Shown here: one piece after another, positions 46,112 to 55,246 of the stretch
How the letters are laid out: every line of letters starts with the position of its first letter
How positions within the stretch are numbered: the first letter of the stretch is position 1
Assembly (NCBI RefSeq): GCF_000474215.1
Contig: NZ_BAUC01000020.1
Location: 1 to 64,000, forward strand
Direction: 5' to 3'
Origin: Edwardsiella hoshinae NBRC 105699 = ATCC 33379
GTDB lineage: Bacteria; Pseudomonadota; Gammaproteobacteria; Enterobacterales; Enterobacteriaceae
DNA: 64,000 nt
The notes under the pieces: generated by a model
Seen by the model: the letters and a program-made list of their open reading frames with translations, nothing else
Database searches by the model: none
What the model was told of the DNA's origin: nothing
Made by a program: the position numbers and the translations under genes

Positions 46112-47011
46112 ATGGATGTAAAATGGTTGGAGGATTTTCTCAGCTTATACCGACTGGGGAATTTTTCGGCGGCGGCCAAGGCGCGCAATGTTACACAACC
46201 GGCATTCAGCCGTCGCATTCGGGCATTAGAGATCTGGTTAGGTGTGCCGCTGTTCGATCGTAGCGGCAATCCCATCGCGTTGACCCCCTATGGCGAAAAG
46301 TTTCTCCCCTCTGCAGAGGATATTCTGGCGCGCATCCACGATGTGAAGTTCGATTTTGCCCAGTTGGCAGTACGCTCCGATGAGACGGTGCGCATCGTCA
46401 GTCTACATACTTTTGCCGTCAACCTGTTGCCAGCGTTGCTAGAGGCATTGGGGGCGGCGCTGACAGGAATGAATGTGGTGGTGAATCCGGGGTTACAGGG
46501 GGTCGATAATCATTTCAACACGCTGCTGGAAAACAGCGCCGATCTGTTGATGGTGTATGACATCGACGGCGCTCGCCCCAGTCCCGTCGAGATGGCGGGA
46601 TTACAGGCTCACCTGTTAGCGCACGAGACGTTGATCCCGGTGATCTCGCGAACCCTGGCCGCTCGCCACGACCCGACGCAGCCGTTACCTTATCTGGCGT
46701 ACAGCGACTTCTCTTTTATCGGTCGGGTGGTGGCGCCGTTACGTCGTCAGGCGCCCACAGCGCTGACTAAGTGCTACGAAACCAGCATGAGCGAAGGGCT
46801 CAAGCATATGGTGCTGCGCGATCGTGGCCTGGCCTGGTTGCCGCTCTCGATCGTGCATCAGGAGTTGGCGCAGGGTGTCGTCTGCAACGCTTTTCCCGAC
46901 CATCCGCAACTGAGCTGCTGTTTACCGATCCTGTTGTATAAGCGGCGCGAAGGCTGCCGTCCGGCCGTGGCGCGCTTCTGGCAGGCGGCGACGGCCTGTT
47001 GTCTAGCTTGA
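46112..47011 (+). CDS. LysR-type regulator, possibly HypT (YjiE)-like
   Basis: A 299-residue LysR-family regulator. The helix-turn-helix is clear (KWLEDFLSLYRLGNFSAAA, NVTQPAFSRRIRALE), followed by a periplasmic-binding-type effector domain. The N-terminus and the ending (GLAWLPLSIVHQEL, CCLPILLYKRREG) resemble E. coli HypT/YjiE, the hypochlorite-responsive regulator that lies beside iadA. The divergent iadA here supports the match but does not prove it, because many LysR proteins share this N-terminus. I prefer ATG 46112; a GTG two codons earlier is also in frame. Confidence 0.85.
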   Translation: MDVKWLEDFLSLYRLGNFSAAAKARNVTQPAFSRRIRALEIWLGVPLFDRSGNPIALTPYGEKFLPSAEDILARIHDVKFDFAQLAVRSDETVRIVSLHTFAVNLLPALLEALGAALTGMNVVVNPGLQGVDNHFNTLLENSADLLMVYDIDGARPSPVEMAGLQAHLLAHETLIPVISRTLAARHDPTQPLPYLAYSDFSFIGRVVAPLRRQAPTALTKCYETSMSEGLKHMVLRDRGLAWLPLSIVHQELAQGVVCNAFPDHPQLSCCLPILLYKRREGCRPAVARFWQAATACCLA

Positions 47012-47048
47012 GACGCCACCCCACGGCGCGGGGGGACGCACAGCGGGG

Positions 47049-49235
47049 TTAGCCACGTAAACGCCAGCGATGGTAACGCGCTAGCCAGGTTAACGCCCAC
47101 TGCGGCGTATGCGTCTTCCTCCATGCTCCGGCGGCATATTTGTTGGCTTCGCTAAAGGTTGGGTAGGGGTGGATGATGGCCAGTAGGGCGTTGAGCCCGA
47201 TACGCTGGCGCATCGCCAGGGTATACTCCGCCAGCATTTCCCCCGCTTGCTCACCGACGATAGTGACCCCCAGGATATGATCGCGGCCAGGGCGGGTGAG
47301 TACCTTGATAAAACCTTGGGTGGCGCTGTCGGTGATCGCGCGGTCCAATTCGGCCAAGGAGAAACGCGTGATCTCATAGGGGATCTGGCGTCGACGCGCC
47401 TCACGCTCATTGAGGCCGACCCGCGCCACTTGAGGATCGACGAAGATGCAGCGTGGCATCACCCGTTCATCGAAGCGCCGACGCCAGATCTGCCCGAATA
47501 GGGCATTGACGCTGGCATACCACGCCATGTGGGCGGCGGCGTGGGTCAACTGCTCGCCGCCGGTCACATCGCCAGCAGCATAGATGCTGGGACAGAGGCT
47601 CTGGAGATAGGCGTTGCTAACCAGGTTCTGTGGGCTATCGATACCCAATTGTTCCAAGCCATAGCCGGCCAGACGGGGGCGACGTCCTAACGCCAGCAAC
47701 AAGTCGTCGAACGCCAATCCCTGCTCCTCTCCCAGCTTGCCCCGGCGCACGATCAGCCGTTTCTCTCCATCGCGACGTTCGATGCGTAGCGCCTGGCAGT
47801 CGGTCAATACCGTGACGCCGTCGGCGCACAAGCTAGCGCGTACCTGCGCACCGACCTCCTCATCTTCGCGCGCTAGCAGGTGGGGGCCGCGTTGTACCAA
47901 GGTGACGCCGGCACCCAGGCGAGCTAAGGCCTGGGCCAGTTCACATCCGATGGGACCCCCGCCTAGCACCAGTAGGCGGCGGGGAGGCGTGTCGCGTTGC
48001 GCCAGCGTCGCCCACAGCGTGTCACTGGTCAGGTAGTCGACCTCTGTTAGCCCCGCCAGCTCAGGGATCACCGGTTCGGCGCCGGCGGCGATGATGATGG
48101 CTCGGCTACTCAGCGTGCGCAGGCGGCCATCCGCAAGTTGGATCTCGACCTGCCAAGGGGAGAGCACGCGTGCCCGTCCCGCAAGAACCTCGACGCCCAA
48201 TGCGCGATAGCGTTCGACACTATCGTGCGGGGCGATGCGACGGATCGTCTCTTGCACCCGCGCCATCACCTGGCGAAAGTCAGGAGGCTCCAAGCGGGTT
48301 GGCAGACCATAGCGATCGCCATGACGCAGTTGATGCGCCAAGGTGGCGCTGCGGATCAGTGCCTTGCTCGGTACACAGCCGCGATTGAGGCAATCACCGC
48401 CCAGCGCGCCGGATTCGATCAGCGTCACCTTGGCGCGCACGGCAGCGGCGAGGTAGGCGCTGACCAATCCAGCGGCGCCTGCGCCGATCACCACCAGATT
48501 GCGATCGAAACGGCGAGGTTTAGGCCAGCGTCGAGTTTGCCGCCAGCGTTGCCGCCAGCGTTGCCGCCAGCGCGGTAATGCCCGCGCCGCGAGACGCGCC
48601 AATAATGGAAAAGTGCCTAGCAGGGCAAACGAGAACCATAACGCAGGGGAGAGGATCGCCGCCAGAGAGTCCACCTCGGCCAGATGGGTGCCGGCATTCA
48701 CGTATACCAGCGTACCGGGTAGCATCCCGAGCTGACTGACCCAGTAAAAGCGTCGGGTAGGAAAGCGGCTCAGGCCGAGCAGTAGATTGATCAGGAAGAA
48801 AGGAAACAGGGGAACCAGGCGTAGGGTAAAGAGATACCAGGCGCCATCCTGTGCCAAGCCTTGGTTAATGGTCGCGAGGCGCACCGCCATGTGGCGGGAT
48901 AGGCGATCGCGCAGCAAGAAGCGCGCGCTAACAAAGGCCAGCGTCGCCCCGATGCTGGAGGCGAAAGAGACCAGCAAGGTTCCTAGTCCAAGGCCAAAGA
49001 GAGTCCCGGCGGCCACGGTCATCAACGCTGCACCGGGTAAGGAGAGCGCCGTCAATAGCAGGTATAGGACGAAAAACGCCGCCGCGATTTGTCCAGGCGC
49101 CTGGGTGTGCCAGCCGTTAAGCGCTAGCTGATGGCGTTTTAATGCCTCCAGTGTGAGCCAGGTCGGGCCGTTCAAGTAAAAAAAGGCCGTCGTCGCCAGT
49201 AGCAGTAGCAGCAGTAAGCGCAGCCGTTTTTTCAT
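47049..49235 (-). CDS. TVP38-domain / pyridine nucleotide-disulfide oxidoreductase fusion
   Basis: A 728-residue fusion. Residues 1-225 form a TVP38/TMEM64 (VTT) membrane domain with about six helices, including the VTT core LPGAALMTVAAGTLFG and RLVPLFPFFLINLLLG. A very basic linker built on repeated WRQR units joins a mercuric-reductase-type flavoenzyme: VVIGAGAAGLVSAYLAA, redox pair GGDCLNRGCVPSKALI, NAD(P) motif LGGGPIGCELAQAL, YAAGDVTGGEQLTH and dimer-interface HPYPTFSEANKYAAG. The membrane half probably anchors the oxidoreductase at the inner face. The substrate is unknown; no heavy-metal-binding domain is present, so it is unlikely to be a true MerA. Confidence 0.88.
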   Translation of the reverse strand: MKKRLRLLLLLLLATTAFFYLNGPTWLTLEALKRHQLALNGWHTQAPGQIAAAFFVLYLLLTALSLPGAALMTVAAGTLFGLGLGTLLVSFASSIGATLAFVSARFLLRDRLSRHMAVRLATINQGLAQDGAWYLFTLRLVPLFPFFLINLLLGLSRFPTRRFYWVSQLGMLPGTLVYVNAGTHLAEVDSLAAILSPALWFSFALLGTFPLLARLAARALPRWRQRWRQRWRQTRRWPKPRRFDRNLVVIGAGAAGLVSAYLAAAVRAKVTLIESGALGGDCLNRGCVPSKALIRSATLAHQLRHGDRYGLPTRLEPPDFRQVMARVQETIRRIAPHDSVERYRALGVEVLAGRARVLSPWQVEIQLADGRLRTLSSRAIIIAAGAEPVIPELAGLTEVDYLTSDTLWATLAQRDTPPRRLLVLGGGPIGCELAQALARLGAGVTLVQRGPHLLAREDEEVGAQVRASLCADGVTVLTDCQALRIERRDGEKRLIVRRGKLGEEQGLAFDDLLLALGRRPRLAGYGLEQLGIDSPQNLVSNAYLQSLCPSIYAAGDVTGGEQLTHAAAHMAWYASVNALFGQIWRRRFDERVMPRCIFVDPQVARVGLNEREARRRQIPYEITRFSLAELDRAITDSATQGFIKVLTRPGRDHILGVTIVGEQAGEMLAEYTLAMRQRIGLNALLAIIHPYPTFSEANKYAAGAWRKTHTPQWALTWLARYHRWRLRG
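48541..48572. repeat. 12-base tandem repeat in the fusion linker
   Basis: CGCCAGCGTTGC occurs twice in perfect tandem and then as an 8-base partial copy. The unit is four codons, so copy-number change would lengthen or shorten the Trp/Arg-rich linker without a frameshift. Confidence 0.85.
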
Positions 49236-49823
49236 TGAGACTCCGTAGCGGCGGCTGGGGAGATCCCCTACGCCTATCTAATCGTTAACATTAACTATAT
49301 ATTTACCGCGAGACGCGTCAATTTATTCTGTATCAATCAATACAAAATCGTGCGCGATTAACGTGATAAACGGCAAGGCGTCGTCGGATGGGGGGGAGCT
49401 TCAGCCGTAAGTCGGCAAGAGAATGGGGAGCATGGCGTGTTGGGGCTAGCACCGGCATTGGGCTGGGTTTTTCTGGCTTTTTTCGCCTGGTCGATTTGTC
49501 GTCATTATAGGGGGACGCTGGGCGAGGGGGGCGAGCGGTTATCGCCCAGGCGTCATCAAACAGGGCGAGGCGTGGCTCCCGTGCGTTGCGGGGGCTCACG
49601 GGAGTAGCGGACGCAGCGAATCCCCAGGCGTAGCGCTTACTGACGAATCAAGTATCAGCTAACGCGCTGGCGAGGAGCGCCTGCGCCCCGTTCCACATAA
49701 CCGAGGTGACGCCGAGCGCGCGGGGAGCGGATGGGGCTGGATGCCAGGGCCTGTGCCGTTGCACATCATGGGACGGTCAGCCAAGGGCGAGGGACACATT
49801 TCCGATGGCACAGGCGGCCGGGC
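49236..49823. other. intergenic region without supported genes
   Basis: About 590 bases. The first 90 are AT-rich and probably hold the fusion gene's promoter. The rest has only spurious open frames rich in Arg, Pro and Ala. No repeat or RNA gene was recognised. Confidence 0.4.
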
Positions 49824-50363
49824 TCACCACATCAGATCATCCGGTACCTTAAAGTCGGCGTATGGATCGTCCTCATCCTGCTCTTCTTGACTCAACGCGC
49901 TGTGCAAGACGATGCTATCGGCATCCCGCTGCGCGATTTTATCGGCGACGCTCGCCGGGATCACGGCGTATTCAGCGCTACCGTTGCTAGCGACGGCGAG
50001 ACGCGCAATGGCGAGACGGCCATTGACTAACTGACTGTGCGTCAGCTTATCGAGGCTGAGTTTTTTGATGAGATTACCATCGGTAAAGTTAAAATCGATA
50101 TCGCCCTTTTTCAGGCTGATTCGATTCATTTCGATCAACTGCTTCACCTGAGCTTTAATTTCTTTCGCTAGGGTCGCCTGCTTTTGCTGCTCGCTGAGTT
50201 GCTTGTCTCGTTCGAGTTGTGCCTGTTTCTTTTCTTCCACTGCTTCTCGCGCCTCACGGGCCTGGACGCGCGATTTTTTCGCCGTTCTCTGGACTTTGGC
50301 CATCTTCTTACTGGTCACCAGTCCCGCTTTTAACAGCTGCTCTTGCAAGGTAAGTTTGCTCAT
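49824..50363 (-). CDS. yaiL: DUF2058 protein YaiL
   Basis: A 179-residue soluble protein matching the DUF2058/YaiL family: start SKLTLQEQLLKAGLVTSKK, a long, highly charged helix (about residues 25-75), the motif LIEMNRISLKKGDIDFNFTDGN, and an acidic C-terminus (EEQDEDDPYADFKVPDDLMW). It is sometimes annotated as a nucleoprotein or polynucleotide-associated enzyme regulator, but no function is established. TTGATG... upstream on the minus strand gives only a weak ribosome-binding site. It is divergent from dbpA. Confidence 0.85.
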   Translation of the reverse strand: MSKLTLQEQLLKAGLVTSKKMAKVQRTAKKSRVQAREAREAVEEKKQAQLERDKQLSEQQKQATLAKEIKAQVKQLIEMNRISLKKGDIDFNFTDGNLIKKLSLDKLTHSQLVNGRLAIARLAVASNGSAEYAVIPASVADKIAQRDADSIVLHSALSQEEQDEDDPYADFKVPDDLMW

Positions 50364-50610
50364 GTTGATGTCTAAATCCGCTCATTCATGGCGGGGATTA
50401 TACCTGTAATCCTCCGCCCTGTAGCAAGTCGGCGGAGAAAATCGTGCGATCAGGGGCGGGCGGACGCCATCGTTACCCACCGCGAGGGCGCATGACAGGC
50501 GAAGCGGATGCAAAATCCACGCAGAGTCGAGGCGATTGAATGCTATCATGGGGATCCAACGCGCGGGCAATAACGCCCGGACGCGCTTTCTACCCGCTGA
50601 GACTACCATT

Positions 50611-51984
50611 GTGACCTCCTTTGCCGAACTTAATGCCCTTCCCGCAGAACAACTCGATAACCTCAATGAGCTGGGCTACCAGACCATGACGCCAGTGCAG
50701 GCGGCGACCCTGCCGGCGATTCTGGCGGGCAAAGATGTCCGTGCACAGGCTAAAACCGGGAGCGGTAAAACGGCCGCGTTTGGACTCGGTCTGTTACAGC
50801 ATATTGATGCTAGCCAGTTTATTACCCAGTCGCTGGTGCTTTGCCCGACCCGCGAACTGGCCGATCAGGTGGCGAATGCGTTACGCAATCTGGCGCGCTG
50901 TATCGCGAATATTAAGGTACTGACGCTCTGTGGCGGCCTGCCGTTTAGCGTGCAACGTAACTCATTGGCTCACGCGCCACATATCATTGTGGCCACGCCG
51001 GGCCGGCTGCTCGACCACCTAAAAAAAGGGACTGTCAACCTGGATGCTTTACAGACTCTGGTTCTGGATGAAGCCGATCGAATGTTGGATATGGGGTTTG
51101 CCGATGCCCTCGACGAGGTGATCACCTGGGTACCGGGAAAGCGCCAGACGCTGCTATTTTCGGCCACCTGGCCGTCGGCGATCGCCGCCATCAGCCGCCG
51201 CATCCAGCGTGATCCGCTGAGCATTGAGATCGATACCCTCGGCGAGCTACCGGCGGTGGAGCAACGTTTTTACGAAGTCGCTCGCGGTGCAAAGATCAGC
51301 CTGTTGCAAACCCTGTTAAGCCAGCATCAACCGGCTTCCTGCGTGGTGTTCTGCAATACGAAGAAAGATTGCCAGGCGGTGTGTGATGCGTTGAGTGACG
51401 CCGGCCAGAGCGTGCTGGCCCTGCACGGCGATATGGAGCAGCGAGAGCGTGACCAGACGTTGGTGCGCTTTGCCAATGGCAGCAGTCGCGTTCTGGTGGC
51501 GACGGATGTGGCGGCGCGTGGGCTAGATATTAAAGCCCTGGAGTTGGTCATTAACTATGAACTCGCCTGGGATCCCGAGCTCCATGTGCATCGCATTGGA
51601 CGTACCGCTCGCGCCGGCGCGAGCGGGTTGGCCATCAGCTTCTGTGCCCCGGAAGAGGCGCAACGCGCCAACGTGTTGGAGGAGATGCTCGATGTCCGCC
51701 TCGATTGGCAACCGTTGCCGAGCGGCGTTCGTATCGTCCCGCTGGCGGCGGCGATGGCGACCTTGTGCATTGATGGCGGAAAGAAGGCCAAGATGCGCCC
51801 GGGCGATATCCTCGGCGCATTGACCGGTGAGCTGGGGCTGGATGGCGCAGATATCGGTAAGATCGACATTCACCCTACCCATGCCTACGTCGCCGTGCGC
51901 CAGGCGCTCGCCCGCCAAGCTTGGCAGCGCCTACAGCAGGGTAAGATCAAGGGCAAGGCGGTCAAGGTGCGGCTGCTGAAGTGA
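50611..51984 (+). CDS. dbpA: 23S rRNA-specific DEAD-box helicase DbpA
   Basis: DbpA (457 residues, the same length as E. coli) is an ATP-dependent RNA helicase that acts on hairpin 92 of 23S rRNA in large-subunit assembly. Helicase motifs are in order: Q motif, AKTGSGKT, PTRELA, TPGRLLDH, DEAD, SAT, DVAARGLDIK, HRIGRTAR. The C-terminal RNA-binding domain follows (CIDGGKKAKMRPGDILGALTGE). I chose GTG 50611 because it gives the family N-terminus (VTSFAELNALP); 25 codons further upstream are unlike the family. Confidence 0.94.
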   Translation: MTSFAELNALPAEQLDNLNELGYQTMTPVQAATLPAILAGKDVRAQAKTGSGKTAAFGLGLLQHIDASQFITQSLVLCPTRELADQVANALRNLARCIANIKVLTLCGGLPFSVQRNSLAHAPHIIVATPGRLLDHLKKGTVNLDALQTLVLDEADRMLDMGFADALDEVITWVPGKRQTLLFSATWPSAIAAISRRIQRDPLSIEIDTLGELPAVEQRFYEVARGAKISLLQTLLSQHQPASCVVFCNTKKDCQAVCDALSDAGQSVLALHGDMEQRERDQTLVRFANGSSRVLVATDVAARGLDIKALELVINYELAWDPELHVHRIGRTARAGASGLAISFCAPEEAQRANVLEEMLDVRLDWQPLPSGVRIVPLAAAMATLCIDGGKKAKMRPGDILGALTGELGLDGADIGKIDIHPTHAYVAVRQALARQAWQRLQQGKIKGKAVKVRLLK

Positions 51985-52210
51985 TAATCTCCGACCGGGA
52001 AGGCGAACGCGCTCGCGAGGGGCGCTGCACATTGCCGCTTTCGCGCATAATGGCACCGCAGCGCGGTGCCAGCGCCTGCCGCTGAACACGGTGGCCGCCA
52101 GCCAGCGGGGCAAACCGGTAACCGCACGCCATCACGCGCGGTGCTGCGCGTGAACGGGCCTGAAACACCTCGTGTGGCGAGTCTCTGGACGCGAGGGGGA
52201 TGCCGCGATG
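51985..52210. other. short gap with a hairpin after dbpA
   Basis: TGGCACCGC-AGC-GCGGTGCCA (52051-52071) is a perfect 9-bp hairpin between the converging dbpA and mngR. There is no T-run. It may be a weak terminator. Confidence 0.4.
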
Positions 52211-52927
52211 TCAGTGATGCCGTTTGGCGACCAGCGTGAAACGGTAGTCTTCGCTCTTGAAGAAGTTACGGCTGTACTCAAACACGGTGCCATCGCTAAG
52301 AAAACCGATGGAAATTTTCTCTAAAATCGGTTTTTGCGGGTCGATCCCCAAGGCATCTACGACCTCTGCCGTCGGCATCACTGGCAAGATCTCCTGCTCG
52401 CTACGCTCGATGACAAATTTTTTTATCTGTTCGATGTAGTAATACTTCGATTTCTGCATGATCTCGTAAGTGAGATCAGGAAAGAGTGAGAGTGGCATCC
52501 AGGTTTCTTCCAGCGTGACCGCCTTTTGCTTGATGTAGCGTACCCGTTTGACGTAATACACTTTGTCGTCGCCAGTCAGACGCAGTGCCTCGGCGATGTC
52601 GGGTGCGGCTTGGCTGACCTGGAAGGTCAACACATCGCTGTGGGTATCGACATTGCGATCGGCTAACTTCTCATAGAAGCTAGTGAGCTGATAAATGTCG
52701 TAGTTGACCCGCTCTTCTTTGACGTACCAACCGCTTCCTTGCAGGCTTTCGATCACCCGCTCTTCGCTCAACAGTTTAAGGGCCTGACGTACCGTGACCC
52801 GACTGACACCATAATGTTCACACAACGCCGCCTCTGTCGGCAATGCATCACCTGGCTTGAGTTCACCGTTGATGACTTGCTGGCGTAACGCGTCTGCAAT
52901 TTGACGATAGATAGGCTTCTTGCTCAA
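52211..52927 (-). CDS. mngR: GntR/HutC-type regulator MngR
   Basis: The repressor of the mannosylglycerate genes (MngR, formerly FarR), about 238 residues. The winged helix-turn-helix is typical of GntR (PIYRQIADALRQQVINGELKPGDALPTEAAL, then GVSRVTVRQALKLL). The UTRA effector domain follows with blocks shared with E. coli MngR (SGWYVKEERVNYDIYQLTSF, ALEETWMPLSLFPDLT-like, RSEQEILPVMPT). The best start is a TTG at 52927 (LSKKPIYRQ), since no ATG lies near the family N-terminus; this needs confirmation. It is divergent from mngA. Confidence 0.88.
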   Translation of the reverse strand: MSKKPIYRQIADALRQQVINGELKPGDALPTEAALCEHYGVSRVTVRQALKLLSEERVIESLQGSGWYVKEERVNYDIYQLTSFYEKLADRNVDTHSDVLTFQVSQAAPDIAEALRLTGDDKVYYVKRVRYIKQKAVTLEETWMPLSLFPDLTYEIMQKSKYYYIEQIKKFVIERSEQEILPVMPTAEVVDALGIDPQKPILEKISIGFLSDGTVFEYSRNFFKSEDYRFTLVAKRHH

Positions 52928-53181
52928 GGTATCCGTATCCCGTGTGGCGAGAGAGTTGCTCTCTATTCTAGTCTGCTGACGATAGCAATAAAACCAATAT
53001 GTCGTTCCCAAATTAAATTGTCACCATTATGTATCATTTATTATTGCATACAAATACAATACAAAAATTCTCGTGATTTTAAATTGATCACAAAATGGTA
53101 TTCTTCTGCCTGCTATCATCGTCTCATCTGATGCTGAAGCCATGTTGGCTTAATGGCCAAACCACGAAACCGAGGATAGCG
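52928..53181. promoter_or_regulatory. mngR-mngA divergent promoter region with ATACAA repeats
   Basis: An AT-rich region between the divergent genes. ATACAA occurs three times in a row, at 53048, 53054 and 53059. The GntR/HutC family binds short TGTAT/ATACA-type dyads, so this is the best candidate operator for MngR. Confidence 0.45.
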
Positions 53182-55110
53182 ATGAACCTGAGCAGTCTGA
53201 CCCACTCTAGTCTGATCAATCTGCAAACCGTGTTTGCAGGGCGCGATCAGGCGATTCATCTGCTGGCGGATCAACTCGCCGCACAAGGCAAATTGTATGA
53301 TAAGCAGGCGTTCCTGGAGGCCGTTTTCGCCCGCGAAGCACAGGGACCGACTGCATTAGGCGAAGGTCTGGCGGTGCCACATGGCAAATGTGCGGCGGTG
53401 AAAGAAGCCGCCTTTGCCGTTGCGACGCTGAAAACACCGATCGAGTGGGAGGGGATCGATGGTGCGGAAAGCGTGAACCTGATCTTTCTCTTGGCGATAC
53501 CCGAGGATCAGGCGGGATCGACGCACATGCAATTACTCACTTCGCTGACCACGGCCTTAGTGGATGATGATACCCGTGAGGCGGTCCTTCATGCGACGAG
53601 CGCACAGCAATTGCTGGCGTTGTTATCGCAAGATAGCGCCGATGAGGCGCCGCTCCCATCGACGCCGGATGCGACGCAGCCTTGTGTGGTTTGCGTGACG
53701 GCCTGTCCGGCCGGGATCGCCCATACCTATATGGCGGCAGAATATCTGGAAAAAGCCGGGCGTAAACTGGGGATCCAGGTCTACGTAGAGAAGCAGGGCG
53801 CGAATGGCATTGAGGGGCGGTTAACCCCGGAGCAATTGCGTCAAGCGACGGCGTGCGTGTTCGCCGCGGAGGTGGCTATCAAGGAGAGCGAACGGTTTAC
53901 TGGGATCCCGCGCATTGAGACACCGGTGGCGGAGCCGATCAAGCATGCGGAACGTATCCTCATGCAGGCCGTCGAGCTCGCGAAGGCTGGCGATCATGGT
54001 GAGCGTCCCACCCAGGTAGAGCCTGTGCGTCAGAAGCCGAGTGTGAAGGCGGAACTAAAACAAGCATTATTGAGTGGCATTTCGTTTGCTGTTCCGCTGA
54101 TCGTGGCCGGCGGGACGGTGTTAGCGGTCGCCGTACTACTGGCTCAACTCTTGGATCTGCAACATCTCTTCAACCAGGAAAACTCTTGGCTGTGGATGTA
54201 CCGTAAGTTGGGTGGCGGCATGTTGGGCACGCTGATGGTACCGGTATTGGCCGCTTACACCGCCTATTCATTGGCCGATAAACCGGCATTAGGACCGGGT
54301 TTCGCGGCCGGGTTGGCGGCGAATATGATCGGCTCTGGCTTTTTAGGAGGCGTCGTCGGTGGCTTGATCGCGGGTTACCTGATGCGCTGGGTCAAGACAC
54401 ATGTGCGTCTGAGCCCCAACTTTAATGGGTTCCTCACCTTCTATCTCTATCCGGTGATCGGCACCTTAGTCGCGGGTAGCCTGATGCTGTTTGTGGTCGG
54501 CCAGCCGGTCGCCTGGCTAAACAATGGACTGACCGAGTGGTTGAACGGGCTATCCGGTACGAATGCCTTAGTGCTAGGGGCTATCCTGGGCTTTATGTGC
54601 TCGTTCGATCTCGGCGGACCGGTCAACAAAGCCGCCTATGCCTTTTGCTTGGGCGCGATGGCCAATGGCGTTTTTGCCCCTTATGCGATCTTTGGCGCGG
54701 CTAAGATGGTGTCGGCGTTTACCGTGACCGCCTCAACGTTAGTGGCGCCGCGTCTGTTCCAACAATTTGAAATCGAAGTCGGGAAATCGACGTGGTTACT
54801 GGGCTTGGCGGGGATTACCGAAGGTGCGATCCCGATGGCGATCGAAGATCCTATCCGCGTGATCGGCTCGTTCTTGGCCGGTTCGGTGGTGACCGGGGCG
54901 ATCGTCGGCAGTGTCGGCATCGGACTCTCGACACCAGGTGCCGGTATATTTTCACTCTTCTTGTTACATAACAATGGGTTGGGTGCTGTGCTATCGGCGG
55001 CGATTTGGTTGGGTGCGGCACTGATTGGCACGCTGATCTCTACGCTATTGCTGATTGTGTGGCGTCATCACGCGATAAAGTGCGGCAAATATCAAATTCA
55101 GGCGCAGTAA
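53182..55110 (+). CDS. mngA: PTS mannosylglycerate permease MngA (EIIA-EIIB-EIIC)
   Basis: A three-domain phosphotransferase permease (643 residues) that imports and phosphorylates 2-O-alpha-mannosyl-D-glycerate. EIIA with phospho-His67 (GLAVPHGK), EIIB with active Cys175 (VTACPAGIAHTYMAAE) and EIIC from about residue 290 (ALLSGISFAVPLIVAGGTVLAVAVLL) follow E. coli MngA throughout. I start at ATG 53182, where GAGGA lies eight bases upstream; the 29 codons before it do not resemble the family. It is divergent from mngR and followed by mngB. Confidence 0.95.
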   Translation: MNLSSLTHSSLINLQTVFAGRDQAIHLLADQLAAQGKLYDKQAFLEAVFAREAQGPTALGEGLAVPHGKCAAVKEAAFAVATLKTPIEWEGIDGAESVNLIFLLAIPEDQAGSTHMQLLTSLTTALVDDDTREAVLHATSAQQLLALLSQDSADEAPLPSTPDATQPCVVCVTACPAGIAHTYMAAEYLEKAGRKLGIQVYVEKQGANGIEGRLTPEQLRQATACVFAAEVAIKESERFTGIPRIETPVAEPIKHAERILMQAVELAKAGDHGERPTQVEPVRQKPSVKAELKQALLSGISFAVPLIVAGGTVLAVAVLLAQLLDLQHLFNQENSWLWMYRKLGGGMLGTLMVPVLAAYTAYSLADKPALGPGFAAGLAANMIGSGFLGGVVGGLIAGYLMRWVKTHVRLSPNFNGFLTFYLYPVIGTLVAGSLMLFVVGQPVAWLNNGLTEWLNGLSGTNALVLGAILGFMCSFDLGGPVNKAAYAFCLGAMANGVFAPYAIFGAAKMVSAFTVTASTLVAPRLFQQFEIEVGKSTWLLGLAGITEGAIPMAIEDPIRVIGSFLAGSVVTGAIVGSVGIGLSTPGAGIFSLFLLHNNGLGAVLSAAIWLGAALIGTLISTLLLIVWRHHAIKCGKYQIQAQ

Positions 55111-55246
55111 TACCGGCCCGATAGCGTCATTGCTGGCAAGACGACAGGAATACCCAGCAGTACTACTTTGTTTCCACGCCGTGTACTCGCGGTAGTTATG
55201 GCGTGGATACCTCTTATTTTAGCTTTGCTTGAGTTAGGAATTGAAG

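Noticed and set aside
47049-49235. Calling the fusion protein a mercuric reductase
   Set aside because: No heavy-metal-associated domain and no C-terminal Cys pair of MerA; no mer genes nearby.
49333-49599. An 88-codon minus-strand open frame
   Set aside because: Low-complexity Arg/Pro/Ala product; no ribosome-binding site or relatives recognised.
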